From Streptomyces sp. M92 (GTDB lineage Bacteria > Actinomycetota > Actinomycetes > Streptomycetales > Streptomycetaceae): DNA of 64,000 nucleotides. Below are positions 1 through 7,839 of this stretch, piece by piece (the stretch's first letter is position 1; each line of letters begins with the position of its first letter). The notes under the pieces were generated by a model. The model was given only the letters and a program-made list of their open reading frames with translations, was not told the origin of the DNA and did not search any database. The stretch is taken from the NCBI RefSeq assembly GCF_028473745.1, contig NZ_CP101137.1, positions 7,616,777 through 7,680,776 on the forward strand, in the 5' to 3' direction. A program made the translations under genes and the position numbers.

Positions 1-13
1 TAGCCTTCGCACC

Positions 14-502
14 ATGACCACGTTGCAATCCGCTGTGCGACGCCGCCGCGCCGTCGCCGCCGCCGGCGCCGTATCCGCCGGACTGCTCCTGCTGTCCGCC
101 TGCGACCAGCCGACGCCCATGGCCACGGTCACGGTCGGCAGTGACTCGGTCAGCTCCGAGGCCACCTGTGGCGGCGAGGGCAAGACCCTGGAGACGGCCG
201 AGATCCAGAAGTGCCTGGAGAAGGACGACGTCGAGTCCATCACGGTCGACCCCGACGACACCGTGCGCTTCGGCGTGGACCCGGAGATCGCGGACGAGCG
301 CTGGACGATCCTGATGAACGGTCAGCAGCTGACCGACGACACGGACAACACCTACCGCACGGTGCCGGGCAGCGTGTTCTTCAACGCCCAGTACGGCGCC
401 CAGGGCGACTCCACGCTCGTCACCATCAAGGCCGGCGACGGCAAGGACGACAGCGAGGAGGCCACCGGTCTGTGGTCCTTCCGCCTGAAGAAGGACGACT
501 GA
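14..502 (+). CDS. Small secreted lipoprotein
   Basis: 162 aa. An arginine-rich n-region (RRRR near residue 9), a hydrophobic stretch and a lipobox ending LLSAC (Cys at about residue 30) predict export and lipidation at the outer face of the membrane. The mature part is short, acidic and rich in beta-type sequence, with two other cysteines that could form a disulfide (CGG near 52, KCLE near 67). I do not recognise a catalytic motif; it may be the DUF2771-type lipoprotein often found beside mqnB, but that assignment is from memory. Its stop codon overlaps the proposed mqnB start, so the two are probably co-transcribed and coupled. The ATG is the first one in the window and fits a signal-peptide start. 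Confidence 0.8.
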   Translation: MTTLQSAVRRRRAVAAAGAVSAGLLLLSACDQPTPMATVTVGSDSVSSEATCGGEGKTLETAEIQKCLEKDDVESITVDPDDTVRFGVDPEIADERWTILMNGQQLTDDTDNTYRTVPGSVFFNAQYGAQGDSTLVTIKAGDGKDDSEEATGLWSFRLKKDD

Positions 503-1221
503 CCACGTCCTCCGTACGCGTCCTCGTGGCCACCGCGGTCCCCGTCGAACGGGACGCGGTGGCTCAGGCGTTCCCGGGGGTCTGCGCGCGGCTGCCCCGC
601 CCCGGCGTCACCCTTCACCGGCCGCCGCACGGCCCGGACCTCCTCGCGGCCGGCGTCGGCCCCGCCCTCGCCGCCGCCTCCACCGCCGCCGCGCTGACCG
701 CCGCGGCCCTCGACGGCGCCCCCTACGCCCTGGTCGTCTCGGCCGGCATCGGCGGCGGCTTCGCACCTCACGCGCCCGTCGGCTCCCTCGTCGTCGCCGA
801 CGAGATCACCGCCGCCGACCTGGGCGCCGAGACCGCCGACGGCTTCCTGCCGGTGACCGAACTCGGCTTCGGCACCGTCGCCCACTTCCCGCCCGCCGGC
901 CTCGTCGCCGCCGTCGCCGCCGCGACCGGCGCCCGCCCCGGCACCGTCCTGACCGGGTCCACCGTCACCGGCACCGCCGCACGCGCCGCGCTGCTGCGCG
1001 ACCGCCACCCGCGTGCCCTGGCCGAGGCGATGGAGGGCTTCGGCGTCGCCGAGGCCGCCGCCGCGCACGGGGTGCCCGTGCTGGAGCTGCGCGCGGTGTC
1101 CAACCCGGTCGGCCCGCGCGACCGCGCCGCCTGGCGCGTCGGCGACGCGCTGGCGGCCCTGACGGACGCCTTCGGGAAGCTCGCCCCCGTCCTTTCGAGT
1201 TGGACCCCACATGACGACTGA
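499..1221 (+). CDS. mqnB: Futalosine hydrolase (menaquinone biosynthesis)
   Basis: About 240 aa. Cleaves futalosine to dehypoxanthine futalosine plus hypoxanthine in the futalosine route to menaquinone; cytosolic. The chain shows the nucleosidase (MTA/SAH nucleosidase-like) pattern: an N-terminal strand with VATAVPVERDAV, a glycine-rich VVSAGIGGGF phosphorylase loop, the EAMEGFGVAEAA segment carrying the ribose-binding Met-Glu, and a C-terminal RAVSNPVGPRDRAAW. There is no ATG or GTG at the expected start. A CTG at 499 overlaps the previous stop as CTGA and sits just after AAGGA (491-495), so I place the start there; the alternative GTG at 472 would add nine residues. The 3' end overlaps mqnD by 11 bases, indicating an operon. 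Confidence 0.88.
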   Translation: MTTSSVRVLVATAVPVERDAVAQAFPGVCARLPRPGVTLHRPPHGPDLLAAGVGPALAAASTAAALTAAALDGAPYALVVSAGIGGGFAPHAPVGSLVVADEITAADLGAETADGFLPVTELGFGTVAHFPPAGLVAAVAAATGARPGTVLTGSTVTGTAARAALLRDRHPRALAEAMEGFGVAEAAAAHGVPVLELRAVSNPVGPRDRAAWRVGDALAALTDAFGKLAPVLSSWTPHDD

Positions 1222-2083
1222 GACCGTGCCCACCGAGCCGACCGAGACCCTGCGGATCGCCTACTCCCCCTGCCCGAACGACACCTTCGTCTTCGACGCC
1301 CTCGCCCACGGCCGCGTCCCGGGCGCCCCCGCCCTCGACGTGACCTTCGCGGACATCGACATCACCAACGGCATGGCCGAGCGCGGCGAGTGTGACGTGC
1401 TGAAGGTGTCGTACGCCGTACTGCCGTACGTCCTCGGCGAGTACGCCCTGCTGCCCTGCGGCGGCGCGCTGGGCCGGGGCTGCGGGCCGCTGGTGCTGAC
1501 GCGGGACGCGGACGCGGATCTGAGGGGCCGCACGGTCGCCGTGCCGAGCGAGACCTCCACCGCCTACTTGCTCTTCCGCCTGTGGGCGGCCGACACGGTG
1601 CCCGGCGGGGTCGGCGAGATCGTGGTCATGCCGTTCCACGAGATCATGCCGGCCGTGCGGGACGGGAAGGTCGACGCGGGACTCGTGATCCACGAGGCCC
1701 GCTTCACCTACCGGAACTACGGGCTCCACAAGCTCGCCGACATGGGCGAGCACTGGGAGCACACCACCGGGCTGCCGATCCCGCTCGGCGCGATCATCGC
1801 CAAGCGGTCGCTGGGCGAGGCGGCGCTGACCCGGCTGGCCGACTCCGTGCGCGCGTCGGTACGCGCGGCCTGGGACGACCCGGAGGCGTCCCGGCCGTAC
1901 GTGATGGAGCACGCGCAGGAGATGGACCCGGCCGTCGCCGACCAGCACATCGGGCTGTACGTCAACGAGTTCACCGCCGACCTCGGCGAGGACGGCTACG
2001 CGGCCGTCCGGGGCCTGCTGACCCGCGCGGCGGCCGAGGGACTGGTACCGGCCCTCGGCCCGGACGCGCTGGCCTTCCCGTAG
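1211..2083 (+). CDS. mqnD: 1,4-dihydroxy-6-naphthoate synthase (menaquinone biosynthesis)
   Basis: 290 aa, normal for MqnD, which converts cyclic dehypoxanthine futalosine to 1,4-dihydroxy-6-naphthoate. It has the periplasmic-binding-protein-like fold of the family: an N-terminal RIAYSPCPNDTFVFDAL block (the S-x-C-P-N-D motif typical of MqnA/MqnD), ITNGMAERGECDVLKVSY, and a central IHEARFTY motif with the histidine taken as catalytic in the family. It starts with ATG inside the end of mqnB, so the pair is one translationally coupled unit. The downstream neighbour is convergent, so the operon ends here. The other futalosine-pathway genes are not in this window. Confidence 0.93.
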   Translation: MTTETVPTEPTETLRIAYSPCPNDTFVFDALAHGRVPGAPALDVTFADIDITNGMAERGECDVLKVSYAVLPYVLGEYALLPCGGALGRGCGPLVLTRDADADLRGRTVAVPSETSTAYLLFRLWAADTVPGGVGEIVVMPFHEIMPAVRDGKVDAGLVIHEARFTYRNYGLHKLADMGEHWEHTTGLPIPLGAIIAKRSLGEAALTRLADSVRASVRAAWDDPEASRPYVMEHAQEMDPAVADQHIGLYVNEFTADLGEDGYAAVRGLLTRAAAEGLVPALGPDALAFP

Positions 2084-2095
2084 CGGCGCGGCGGG

Positions 2096-2479
2096 TCAGA
2101 CGTCCAGCTGGTCGGCGACCGCGCGCAGCAGCCCGGCGATCTTCTTGCCGGCGGTCTTGTCGGGGTAGCGGCCGCGCTCCAGCATCGGGGTGATGTTCTC
2201 CAGGAGCGTCGTCAGGTCCTGGACGATCGAGGCCAGCTCGTCGGGCTTCTTGCGCTGGGCGGCCGCGACCGACGGCGCCGGGTCCAGCAGGGTGAGGGAG
2301 AGTGCCTGGTCGCCGCGCTGCCCGGCGACCACGCCGAACTCGACTCGCTGACCCGGCTTCAGTGCCTCGACTCCGGCGGGGAGGACCGAGGAATGCACGA
2401 AGACGTCACCGCCGTCGTCGCGGGAGAGGAAGCCGAAGCCCTTCTCGCTGTTGAACCACTTGACCTTGCCAGTCGGCAA
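2096..2479 (-). CDS. Cold-shock-domain protein with C-terminal helical extension
   Basis: 127 aa. Residues 1-65 form a cold-shock domain with RNP1-like KGFGFLSRDD and RNP2-like DVFVHSS, predicted to bind single-stranded nucleic acid. The remaining 60 residues (PDELASIVQDLTTLLENITPM onward) are predicted helical and are not part of the classic 67-aa Csp family, so this is the longer actinobacterial form. The start is TTG at 2477-2479, preceded by GAGGGAG at suitable spacing; no in-frame ATG or GTG lies nearby. It converges on mqnD with a 12-base gap. Whether it responds to cold cannot be judged from the sequence. Confidence 0.88.
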   Translation of the reverse strand: MPTGKVKWFNSEKGFGFLSRDDGGDVFVHSSVLPAGVEALKPGQRVEFGVVAGQRGDQALSLTLLDPAPSVAAAQRKKPDELASIVQDLTTLLENITPMLERGRYPDKTAGKKIAGLLRAVADQLDV

Positions 2480-2584
2480 AGCACACGCTCCCTCGATCGC
2501 TCCCGGACTGGCCGGACGCCCTTGATCTGCCGTTGAGACAGCCTACCGGGGGTCTCTCCACCGGAACACGCCTTAAAACGACAC

Positions 2585-2614
2585 TGAGCCCCTGCCTGTG
2601 TCGGCAGAGGCTCA
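2585..2614 (-). terminator. Stem-loop downstream of the resolvase remnant
   Basis: Inverted repeat TGAGCCCCTGCC / GGCAGAGGCTCA around a 6-base loop, with one mismatch. It lies just past the stop of the resolvase fragment on the minus strand and before the cold-shock gene's upstream region, so it probably terminated the old recombinase transcript. No U-tract is evident. Confidence 0.4.
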
Positions 2615-2637
2615 AAGTGGTGGGGAAGTGTGAGGGG

Positions 2638-2829
2638 TTACCCGATGTGCCGGTAGAGAGTCGCGCGGGAGATTCCGAGAGCCTTGGCTATGGCACTGAC
2701 ACTCTCTCCCTTGGCCTTCCTCGCCTTGGCCACTGCCAGAAGGTCATCCGTAGTGGCAGTGGGCCTTCCAAGCCTGTCCAACTTCCAGACACAGAGGGTG
2801 TCTCCCTCCCCGGGACCGGGTGGGTACGC
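2638..2829 (-). pseudogene. Internally deleted small serine resolvase/invertase fragment
   Basis: The minus strand reads, in one frame, GDTLCVWKLDRLGR followed directly by RPTATTDDLLAVAKARKAKG and SVSAIAKALGISRATLYRHIG, then TAA. The first part is the end of a Hin/Tn3-type resolvase catalytic domain; the second is its C-terminal helix-turn-helix (HTH_7). Normally some 40-60 residues separate the two, so there is an internal deletion. An in-frame TAG at 2830-2832 precedes the fragment, and the N-terminal third with the catalytic serine is missing. It cannot encode an active recombinase. Confidence 0.75.
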
Positions 2830-2898
2830 CTAAGGGGTGTCCCGTTACAGATCTTGGAATCGCGGAGGGGTGTAGCGGCCCACCGTGCCACGTGCGAG

Positions 2899-3390
2899 CT
2901 ATTCGACGAGGGAGAGATTGTGCATCCGGGCGATGCCGAGCATGGCGTGGTGAACGCCGTCTCCTTTGAGTCGGCAGTCGCGGAGGATCTTCCAAGTCTT
3001 CATGTGGGCGAAAACGTGCTCGACGCGGGCGCGGACCTGCTTGTGGGCCTTGTTGTGTTCCTCCTTCCAGTCCGGAAGTTTCGCCTGGCCGCGTCTGCGA
3101 CGGTGCGGGACAACGAGTCCGGTTCCTGGGTAGCCGCCGTCGGCGATCGTGAGTGTCTTGCCGTGGGGACCAGGGTGCCGTCCACGATGAGCACGGTGTC
3201 CTTGGCGAACCGCTTGCGGGGCCGAAGCGCAAGCAGGGGCCCGCGGTGGTTTCCCTGTCCAGGTGGTACATGGCGGCGATCGTGGACCTGCTCGCGGGCC
3301 GCATCCGCCGGCAACGGACCAGCGGTAGCGGGTCTCCCGGATGGCGCCCGTGCCGGAGCTCTTCGTGGGGCGGCCACGAGGGCCGTGTCA
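2899..3390 (-). pseudogene. Degenerate IS5-type DDE transposase
   Basis: Two reading frames hold parts of one transposase. The upstream part reads KDTVLIVDGTLVPT (the first catalytic Asp region). After a frame change the downstream part reads KTLTIADGGYPGTGLVVPHR, then PDWKEEHNKAHKQVRARVEH, VFAHMKTWKILRDCRLKG and HHAMLGIARMHNLSLVE before a TAG. This order matches IS5-family transposases (DDE_Tnp_4-like with an HNKAHKQVRARVEH-type signature), but roughly 40-50 residues between the two Asp blocks are missing, and the N-terminus is also out of frame. Clear terminal inverted repeats were not found. It probably inserted into or beside the resolvase remnant. Confidence 0.75.
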
Positions 3391-3414
3391 GAGGCGATTG
3401 GCAAGATTGCGGCC

Positions 3415-4440
3415 ATGAATGTCACTCCTGTCACTCCGCCACGTCCGATCGACGTTGCCGCGGTCTTTCCACAACTGGCTCCGTTGGCCCGTACGGCGAC
3501 CCGCCTGCACCCCCGCCCTGGAGCGCCGACGTGGCATGACAGCTCGATCGGCGGGCCGCTGCTGTGGCCCGCCGAGGAGCCGTGGCCGCAGTGCGAGGAA
3601 CCGCATGTGGTGGATGGCATCAACCCAGCTCAGTCCCCGGCAGATCTGCGGCTGGAACGACAAATCTTCGCCGCCTCGCACGGCCGGGACCTGACTCCGG
3701 AGGAACGCGAGACTCTCGAACGGATCCGCCCCCCTCGGACGTATCCGGTGAGGCTCGCGGTCCAGTCGTACGACGGCCCCATAGCGATGCTGCCCGTCGC
3801 GCAGTTGTACGCACGGGATGTGCCCGATCTGAGCCCGCCGGAGGGCAAGGACCTGCTGCAGGTTCTGTGGTGCCCCTTCGATCATCCGATCATGCCCAGG
3901 ACCCTGCTCTTCTGGCGCTCGGCAGCCGCCGTCACCGACATCCTCGACACGCCCCCCGAGCCGCCCGCAGTGCAGTTCGACGGCTATCTGCCGGAACCGT
4001 GCGTGCTCGAACCAGAGCAGATCACCGAGTACCCCGACCATCTGGAGCTGAGCGAAGAACTGCGGGAGCAGCTCAGGCAGTGGGGTGTGCCGCAGGCAGC
4101 GCAAGAGGACATGAACACGGAGACGTACTACGACTGTGTGCTGTCCAACGCACCCGGCTGGAAGGTCGGCGGCTGGCCCGCTTGGGACGCCGCCGACCCC
4201 AGTCCACGGCACTGCTCCGAGTGCGGCACCGGCATGGAGGTCCTGATGACCATCGCCACGTTCGAGGAGGGGGACGATGGTGGGAACAGCTGGTCTCCAC
4301 ACCCCCACCCGGGTGCTGGGCCGTACCCCGGCCACCGCGGCTACAACGCGACCGGGGTCCAGATAGGCAGCGGCTACCGGCAGCACCTGTTCGTCTGCCC
4401 CGCGCATCCCGAGCATCCGCACATCGAGTTGATGACGTAG
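3415..4440 (+). CDS. DUF1963/YwqG-like protein
   Basis: 341 aa. Unknown role; the pattern resembles YwqG/DUF1963 proteins: an N-terminal segment ending in GGPLLWPAEEPWPQCEEPHV, a middle block with AVQSYDGPIAMLPVAQLYARD, and DLLQVLWCPFDHP. The C-terminus has CSECGTG, then QHLFVCPAHPEHP, with cysteines and histidines that could bind a metal. The start is the ATG at 3415; the frame is open well upstream, but that part covers the transposase remnant and is not coding-like. Codon use is host-like (GC-rich third positions), unlike the integrase nearby. It stands alone between pseudogenes, so its insertion history is unclear. Confidence 0.72.
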   Translation: MNVTPVTPPRPIDVAAVFPQLAPLARTATRLHPRPGAPTWHDSSIGGPLLWPAEEPWPQCEEPHVVDGINPAQSPADLRLERQIFAASHGRDLTPEERETLERIRPPRTYPVRLAVQSYDGPIAMLPVAQLYARDVPDLSPPEGKDLLQVLWCPFDHPIMPRTLLFWRSAAAVTDILDTPPEPPAVQFDGYLPEPCVLEPEQITEYPDHLELSEELREQLRQWGVPQAAQEDMNTETYYDCVLSNAPGWKVGGWPAWDAADPSPRHCSECGTGMEVLMTIATFEEGDDGGNSWSPHPHPGAGPYPGHRGYNATGVQIGSGYRQHLFVCPAHPEHPHIELMT

Positions 4441-4604
4441 CCCGTCCGCAGTGTGCAGCCAGGGCGTCACGGTGCGGGCATGCAGTGACACCGGGTGGCC
4501 GCGAGGCGCAGGATGCCCTACCTGCGGCCCGACATCTGCGAAGTAAACAGGCCGTCCCTGACACGACCACGACGCATCGCCCCAGGTTGAGTGCGTGCCG
4601 GTGA

Positions 4605-4787
4605 GCTCGCCGGTCGGTGAAGCTATGCGGCCGTCCTTTCGCCTGGGTGGACGACGAGCAGAGCGAGCTGGACCGGACGTACGTGACCACCCACCACGAA
4701 GGGACCGAACTCCTGCACCGCGTCAACCTACGGATCGGCCTACGAGAGAACGACTTTCACACGCTCGCCGACTTCGCCGGTCCCTGA
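4605..4787 (+). pseudogene. C-terminal remnant of a HAD-like protein
   Basis: In one frame the DNA reads GRPFAWVDDEQSELDRTYV, then THHEGTELLHRVNLRIGL and RENDFHTLADFAGP before TGA. This matches the C-terminal end of streptomycete HAD-domain proteins of the nucleotide-repair-associated type (PFAWVDDE with its paired aspartates, then RVxxRxGL). An in-frame TGA lies just upstream and the N-terminal two thirds are absent, so it is a relic. The stretch from 4441 to 4604 holds nothing I can identify. Confidence 0.55.
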
Positions 4788-4884
4788 GCACCTCACGAAC
4801 CACCGGCTGAGCGCCCCACCAGCTCTTTGAACCGCTCCGCACCCAGAGCCAAGATCTGCGCGGGACAGCCCTTAGCCGGTCCTT

Positions 4885-5295
4885 TTGCATGTCTGGAAAA
4901 AGTCAGCGACAGAGACTCGAGTATGTCCACGGTGTAAGCGGACACCGCCTGTCTCGATGTTCAGGAAAGATCCTCGCCGCAAAGGTGGCAGGGCAGGTAA
5001 CTGTCAGGATTGCCGTTGCGAACAGAAGACTGGGGAGCTGGCCCCCTGGAGATCAGAGAGCCAGATCGACCAGCGATCAGGTCAACCCTTGGACCGAAGC
5101 CGAAAGGATTCAGTCAGCACCCTGTCTTTCTGCTCCGCCGCTACGTTATGGGTGAACACCGACCGCATTCTGTATTCACCAACGCGGCCGACGAACATTT
5201 CCTCAGCCATTGTTTCGATGTCACCCAGATCCAAGACATATCCGGGACCTCCAGTTGATTCGACTCCGTCATTCCATACCCAGACTTTGACCTGA
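4885..5295 (+). CDS. Zinc-ribbon ORF, possibly a decayed HNH endonuclease
   Basis: A TTG-started frame of 136 codons. Its first 55 residues contain CPRCKRTPPVSMFRKDPRRK followed by CQDCRC, a CxxC...CxxC arrangement like the N-terminal zinc ribbon of phage-type HNH endonucleases. Past about residue 65 the frame runs antisense into the integrase C-terminus and looks non-coding, and no HNH core is seen. It is therefore either a truncated endonuclease gene or a small zinc-ribbon protein. It converges on the integrase and shares its lower GC, so it probably came with it. The true end is uncertain; the coding-like part stops near 5080. Confidence 0.4.
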   Translation: MHVWKKSATETRVCPRCKRTPPVSMFRKDPRRKGGRAGNCQDCRCEQKTGELAPWRSESQIDQRSGQPLDRSRKDSVSTLSFCSAATLWVNTDRILYSPTRPTNISSAIVSMSPRSKTYPGPPVDSTPSFHTQTLT

Positions 5296-6719
5296 TAGGT
5301 GCGCAGGAACTCTCTACGATCTTCCTGGTCCTTAGAATCCCAGACTTCCCCATACTTCTTTCCAGTGGCTTTTAGAGTCGGATTCGTCCTTTCCTTTTCC
5401 TGTTTGACCAGGAGAGCCACCTTCCCGGAAAGACTCTTATGCATGCGCTTGTAGGACTCCCCTTGCCCTTCTCCATCGTATTCGCCCGCCAGGAAGTCAG
5501 CCTCTAGCTTTTCCAGCCGCGCCTTTGCCGACTGGAGTTCCTTTGCTTGAGACGGTCCAACACCAGCCCGTTCGTACATGTCCCATTTACCAATGCATCC
5601 TCGGATCTCCTGGTCAACCCATGCATCTAGTGCGTCTGCACGGATGTAGAGACCCTTAGCGCAAGCACCTCCCTTGAACCTGTTGGAGCATCGGTAATAC
5701 CTGTGTCCGGGAACCTTCGTTCCATCTTTTCTCGTGTGTCCAGAGCCCAACAGCGAAGCAACCGGCGCTCCACACTCCCCACAGTGAGCGATGCCGGACA
5801 GGAGACTCCTAGCGCCATTGCGGCTCCCCGTTGAAACATTAGGAACCTTGGGGAGGGGCTTGATCCGGTCCACCAGGTCTGTCCACTCGTCCATGGACGC
5901 CAGAGGTTTCTCAGGGAGGATTACCAACTCTCCGTCGTCATCCAATACAGCCTCTCCCTTGTAGGTGTAGATCCCGGGCACCCAAGGGGAACGGATGAAC
6001 TTGTTGATGATCGTAGACTGCCACTGTGTTCCCTTAGTGGCCTCCCCCTTCAACTTGCGCAAGTAGTCCCCCCAGGTGAGAATCCCACGGGCGTTGAAGT
6101 CACGCGCGATACGGTGTGTTGACTGCCCCTCACGAATCCGAGAGAAAATCTCTTCCACATAAGGGGCGTAGCCCTGGTCAATCTCCAGAGCCTTACGCTT
6201 GCCTCCCTCAACTGCCTTGATGCGATAGCCAGTTGGCGGAGCACCGGTAAGCCACGAACGATTCTCTAGACGTGTTTGTACACCGTTGATGATCCGGGCT
6301 TGGATCGTGTCCCACTCAGCCTCAGCGAAGACGGCTGTCATACGCGCCATCATCTTTCCCTGGGGAGTGGAAAGATCGAACCCCTCTTCCACGCAGACGA
6401 TGAATTTCCCGTGCTCCTGCGCCCACTCCAACAGTTCATTGAAGTGCATTGAGCGGCGGGTAAGCCTGTCCATCTTGGCTGCAACGAGCACGTCGAACTC
6501 ATCGACTCGGGACGTAAGCCAGCGCCCGAGCTTGGGTCGCTTGAAGGGGCTTAGGGAGCCTGAGACGTCTGTGTCCTCTGCTTCCCCTACGAGGATGCCG
6601 GACAGGTGGGGAGCGGAGACGTGGTGCCGGATCACGCCACGCTGCCACTCCATGGACGTCGAGCCGTCCGAGTCGGCAGACAGACGGAGGCAGGCGAGGT
6701 AGCGCAGGTTCGGTTGCAT
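5082..6719 (-). CDS. Large serine integrase
   Basis: 545 aa, full length for phage- or ICE-type serine integrases. Domains: catalytic resolvase domain (about 1-150) with the nucleophile Ser14 in CLRLSADSDG and the KMDRLTRRSMHFNELL motif; recombinase domain (about 155-285, TGYRIKAVEGGKRKALEID to RSPWVPGIYTYKGEA); zinc ribbon with Cys313, Cys316, Cys344 and Cys353; then a coiled-coil region (about 385-440, KARLEKLEADFLAGEYDGEG) typical of the synapsis-controlling motif. It should catalyse attP x attB recombination with a factor for excision. Low GC and A/T-ending codons mark it as acquired. No obvious Shine-Dalgarno precedes the ATG; no excisionase or other element genes are seen, so the element looks reduced to its integrase. 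Confidence 0.92.
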   Translation of the reverse strand: MQPNLRYLACLRLSADSDGSTSMEWQRGVIRHHVSAPHLSGILVGEAEDTDVSGSLSPFKRPKLGRWLTSRVDEFDVLVAAKMDRLTRRSMHFNELLEWAQEHGKFIVCVEEGFDLSTPQGKMMARMTAVFAEAEWDTIQARIINGVQTRLENRSWLTGAPPTGYRIKAVEGGKRKALEIDQGYAPYVEEIFSRIREGQSTHRIARDFNARGILTWGDYLRKLKGEATKGTQWQSTIINKFIRSPWVPGIYTYKGEAVLDDDGELVILPEKPLASMDEWTDLVDRIKPLPKVPNVSTGSRNGARSLLSGIAHCGECGAPVASLLGSGHTRKDGTKVPGHRYYRCSNRFKGGACAKGLYIRADALDAWVDQEIRGCIGKWDMYERAGVGPSQAKELQSAKARLEKLEADFLAGEYDGEGQGESYKRMHKSLSGKVALLVKQEKERTNPTLKATGKKYGEVWDSKDQEDRREFLRTYQVKVWVWNDGVESTGGPGYVLDLGDIETMAEEMFVGRVGEYRMRSVFTHNVAAEQKDRVLTESFRLRSKG

Positions 6720-6939
6720 GGCGAGAGCGTAGTGCTCTCTGTGTGTCTAGATAACCGACTATGCCTTGCGGTAGGCACGTCTGCCCTGGTCCTCGTACTC
6801 GTCAGAAAACTGCTCGGAAACGGCTCTTGACAGCACTTGGGCGGGTCGTCCGACCCGCCGGTGTCCGGGCTAATGGTCACGGCGCCGGTGACAAGACGTC
6901 CCCCGGCCGTTCCTCAGGGCTGGGAACTACCCTGGTCGG
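6720..6939. other. Integrase upstream region and island right edge
   Basis: This gene-free stretch holds GAGAGC-gtagt-GCTCTC (6723-6739) immediately upstream of the integrase ATG, a possible operator or part of the attachment site, and a GC-rich inverted repeat GGCGGGTCG / CGACCCGCC (6840-6859) that may end a transcript. GC content rises back to the chromosome level after about 6840, so the integration junction is probably within 6740-6840. I saw no tRNA gene here. Confidence 0.45.
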
Positions 6940-7212
6940 GTGCGTGACAAAACCCGAACGAATTCCGCAGCGCCCGGTGACCGGCTGATCCGCGCCGGTG
7001 CGATCGTCTTCTTCATCGGCACCGTGGCCACTCTGGTAACGGTGGCCCCGCTGCTGCTGGGCACGACGCCGTTCCCCACCTACATGTTCGTGCTGAGCAT
7101 GCTGATGGGGGTCGGCTTCCTCATCGCCGGAGCGGGCGTCCTCCGGTCGATCGCGGCGGGCCGGCGTCAGGCCCGTGCGGCGTCCGCCCCGCCGGAGCCG
7201 GCGCCGCAGTAG
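6940..7212 (+). CDS. Small two-TM membrane protein
   Basis: 90 aa from a GTG start. Two hydrophobic helices (AGAIVFFIGTVATLVTVAPL at about 18-38 and YMFVLSMLMGVGFLIAGAGV at about 48-67) flank a short loop, followed by a basic and then proline-rich tail. The shape is common in actinobacterial small membrane proteins of unknown role. Its last 46 bases overlap the convergent HAD phosphatase gene, so the ends of the two messages are antisense to each other. It is the first host-type gene after the island. Confidence 0.75.
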   Translation: MRDKTRTNSAAPGDRLIRAGAIVFFIGTVATLVTVAPLLLGTTPFPTYMFVLSMLMGVGFLIAGAGVLRSIAAGRRQARAASAPPEPAPQ

Positions 7213-7832
7213 TCCGCGAGCCACTCCGGGAACTCGGTCAGGTCGCCGAGGACCACGTCGGCACCGGCCTCCCGCAGCTCCTCGGCACTGCACGGGCCGC
7301 TGGCCACCGCCACGGAGCGGGCACCGGCGGCGCGGGCGCCGCGGACGTCGCCGAGGTGGTCGCCGACGTACACGTCCGCGGCGTGCTCGCGCAGGGCGAC
7401 GGCCTTCTGCTCGGCCCACAGGTCACCGATCACGGCGTCCGGCTCGATACCGAGGTGGGCCAGGTGCAGCTTGGCGTTCGGCTCGTACTTGGCGGTGACG
7501 ACGAGTGCCCGCCCGCCGGCCTCGCGCACGGCGGCTATGGCCTCGCGGGCGCCGGGCAGCGCGGGCGTGGCGGCGACGGCGTACGTCGGGTACATCTCCC
7601 GGTACAGGTCGGCGACGGCGTCGATCTCCTCGGCCGGGAACCAGTGCGCCAGTTCCTCAACCAGCGGCGGCCCGAGCCGCGTGACGGCCAGATCGGCGTC
7701 GACGTACGTCCCGGTCCGTTCGGTCAGCGCCAGGTAGCAGGCGCGGATGCCGGGTCGCGAGTCGATCAGCGTCATATCGAGATCGAAACCGACGGTGGGC
7801 GCGGGGCGGGTGGTGGAGACCATGGGCTCCAT
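7167..7832 (-). CDS. HAD-family phosphatase (phosphoglycolate-phosphatase-like)
   Basis: 221 aa. HAD motif I is FDLDMTLIDSRPG (nucleophile and acid/base Asp near residues 16-18), motif II lies in ALVVTAKYEPN (Thr), and motif III/IV in VYVGDHLGDVRGARAAG. The cap between them is helical (VDADLAVTRLGPPLVEELAH), as in class I HAD phosphatases of the Gph/PGPase type. The substrate cannot be told from the sequence. The start is the ATG at 7832, though a second ATG nine bases downstream is possible. A much longer open frame upstream runs through the G-rich repeat tract and is not coding-like. Confidence 0.82.
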   Translation of the reverse strand: MEPMVSTTRPAPTVGFDLDMTLIDSRPGIRACYLALTERTGTYVDADLAVTRLGPPLVEELAHWFPAEEIDAVADLYREMYPTYAVAATPALPGAREAIAAVREAGGRALVVTAKYEPNAKLHLAHLGIEPDAVIGDLWAEQKAVALREHAADVYVGDHLGDVRGARAAGARSVAVASGPCSAEELREAGADVVLGDLTEFPEWLADYCGAGSGGADAARA

Positions 7833-7839
7833 TGTGCCG

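Larger units (their letters stand above)
2638..6760. mobile_element. Patchwork mobile island with large serine integrase
   Basis: Between the core cold-shock gene and the core membrane-protein gene lies a run of recombinase and transposase debris, unusual accessory genes and one intact integrase. The 4.88-6.76 kb part is visibly poorer in GC than its neighbours and uses A/T-ending codons, which marks it as foreign. I could not identify flanking direct repeats (attL/attR), so the limits given are those of the recognisable foreign genes. The DUF1963-like gene has host-like composition and may belong to an older insertion. Confidence 0.6.

Noticed and set aside
2533..3414. N-terminal extension of the DUF1963-like protein
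   Set aside because: The open frame runs antisense through the resolvase and transposase remnants; the ATG at 3415 begins the coding-like part.
6720..6939. tRNA gene as integration site for the serine integrase
   Set aside because: No cloverleaf-like sequence was found; large serine integrases often use protein-coding or intergenic attB sites instead.
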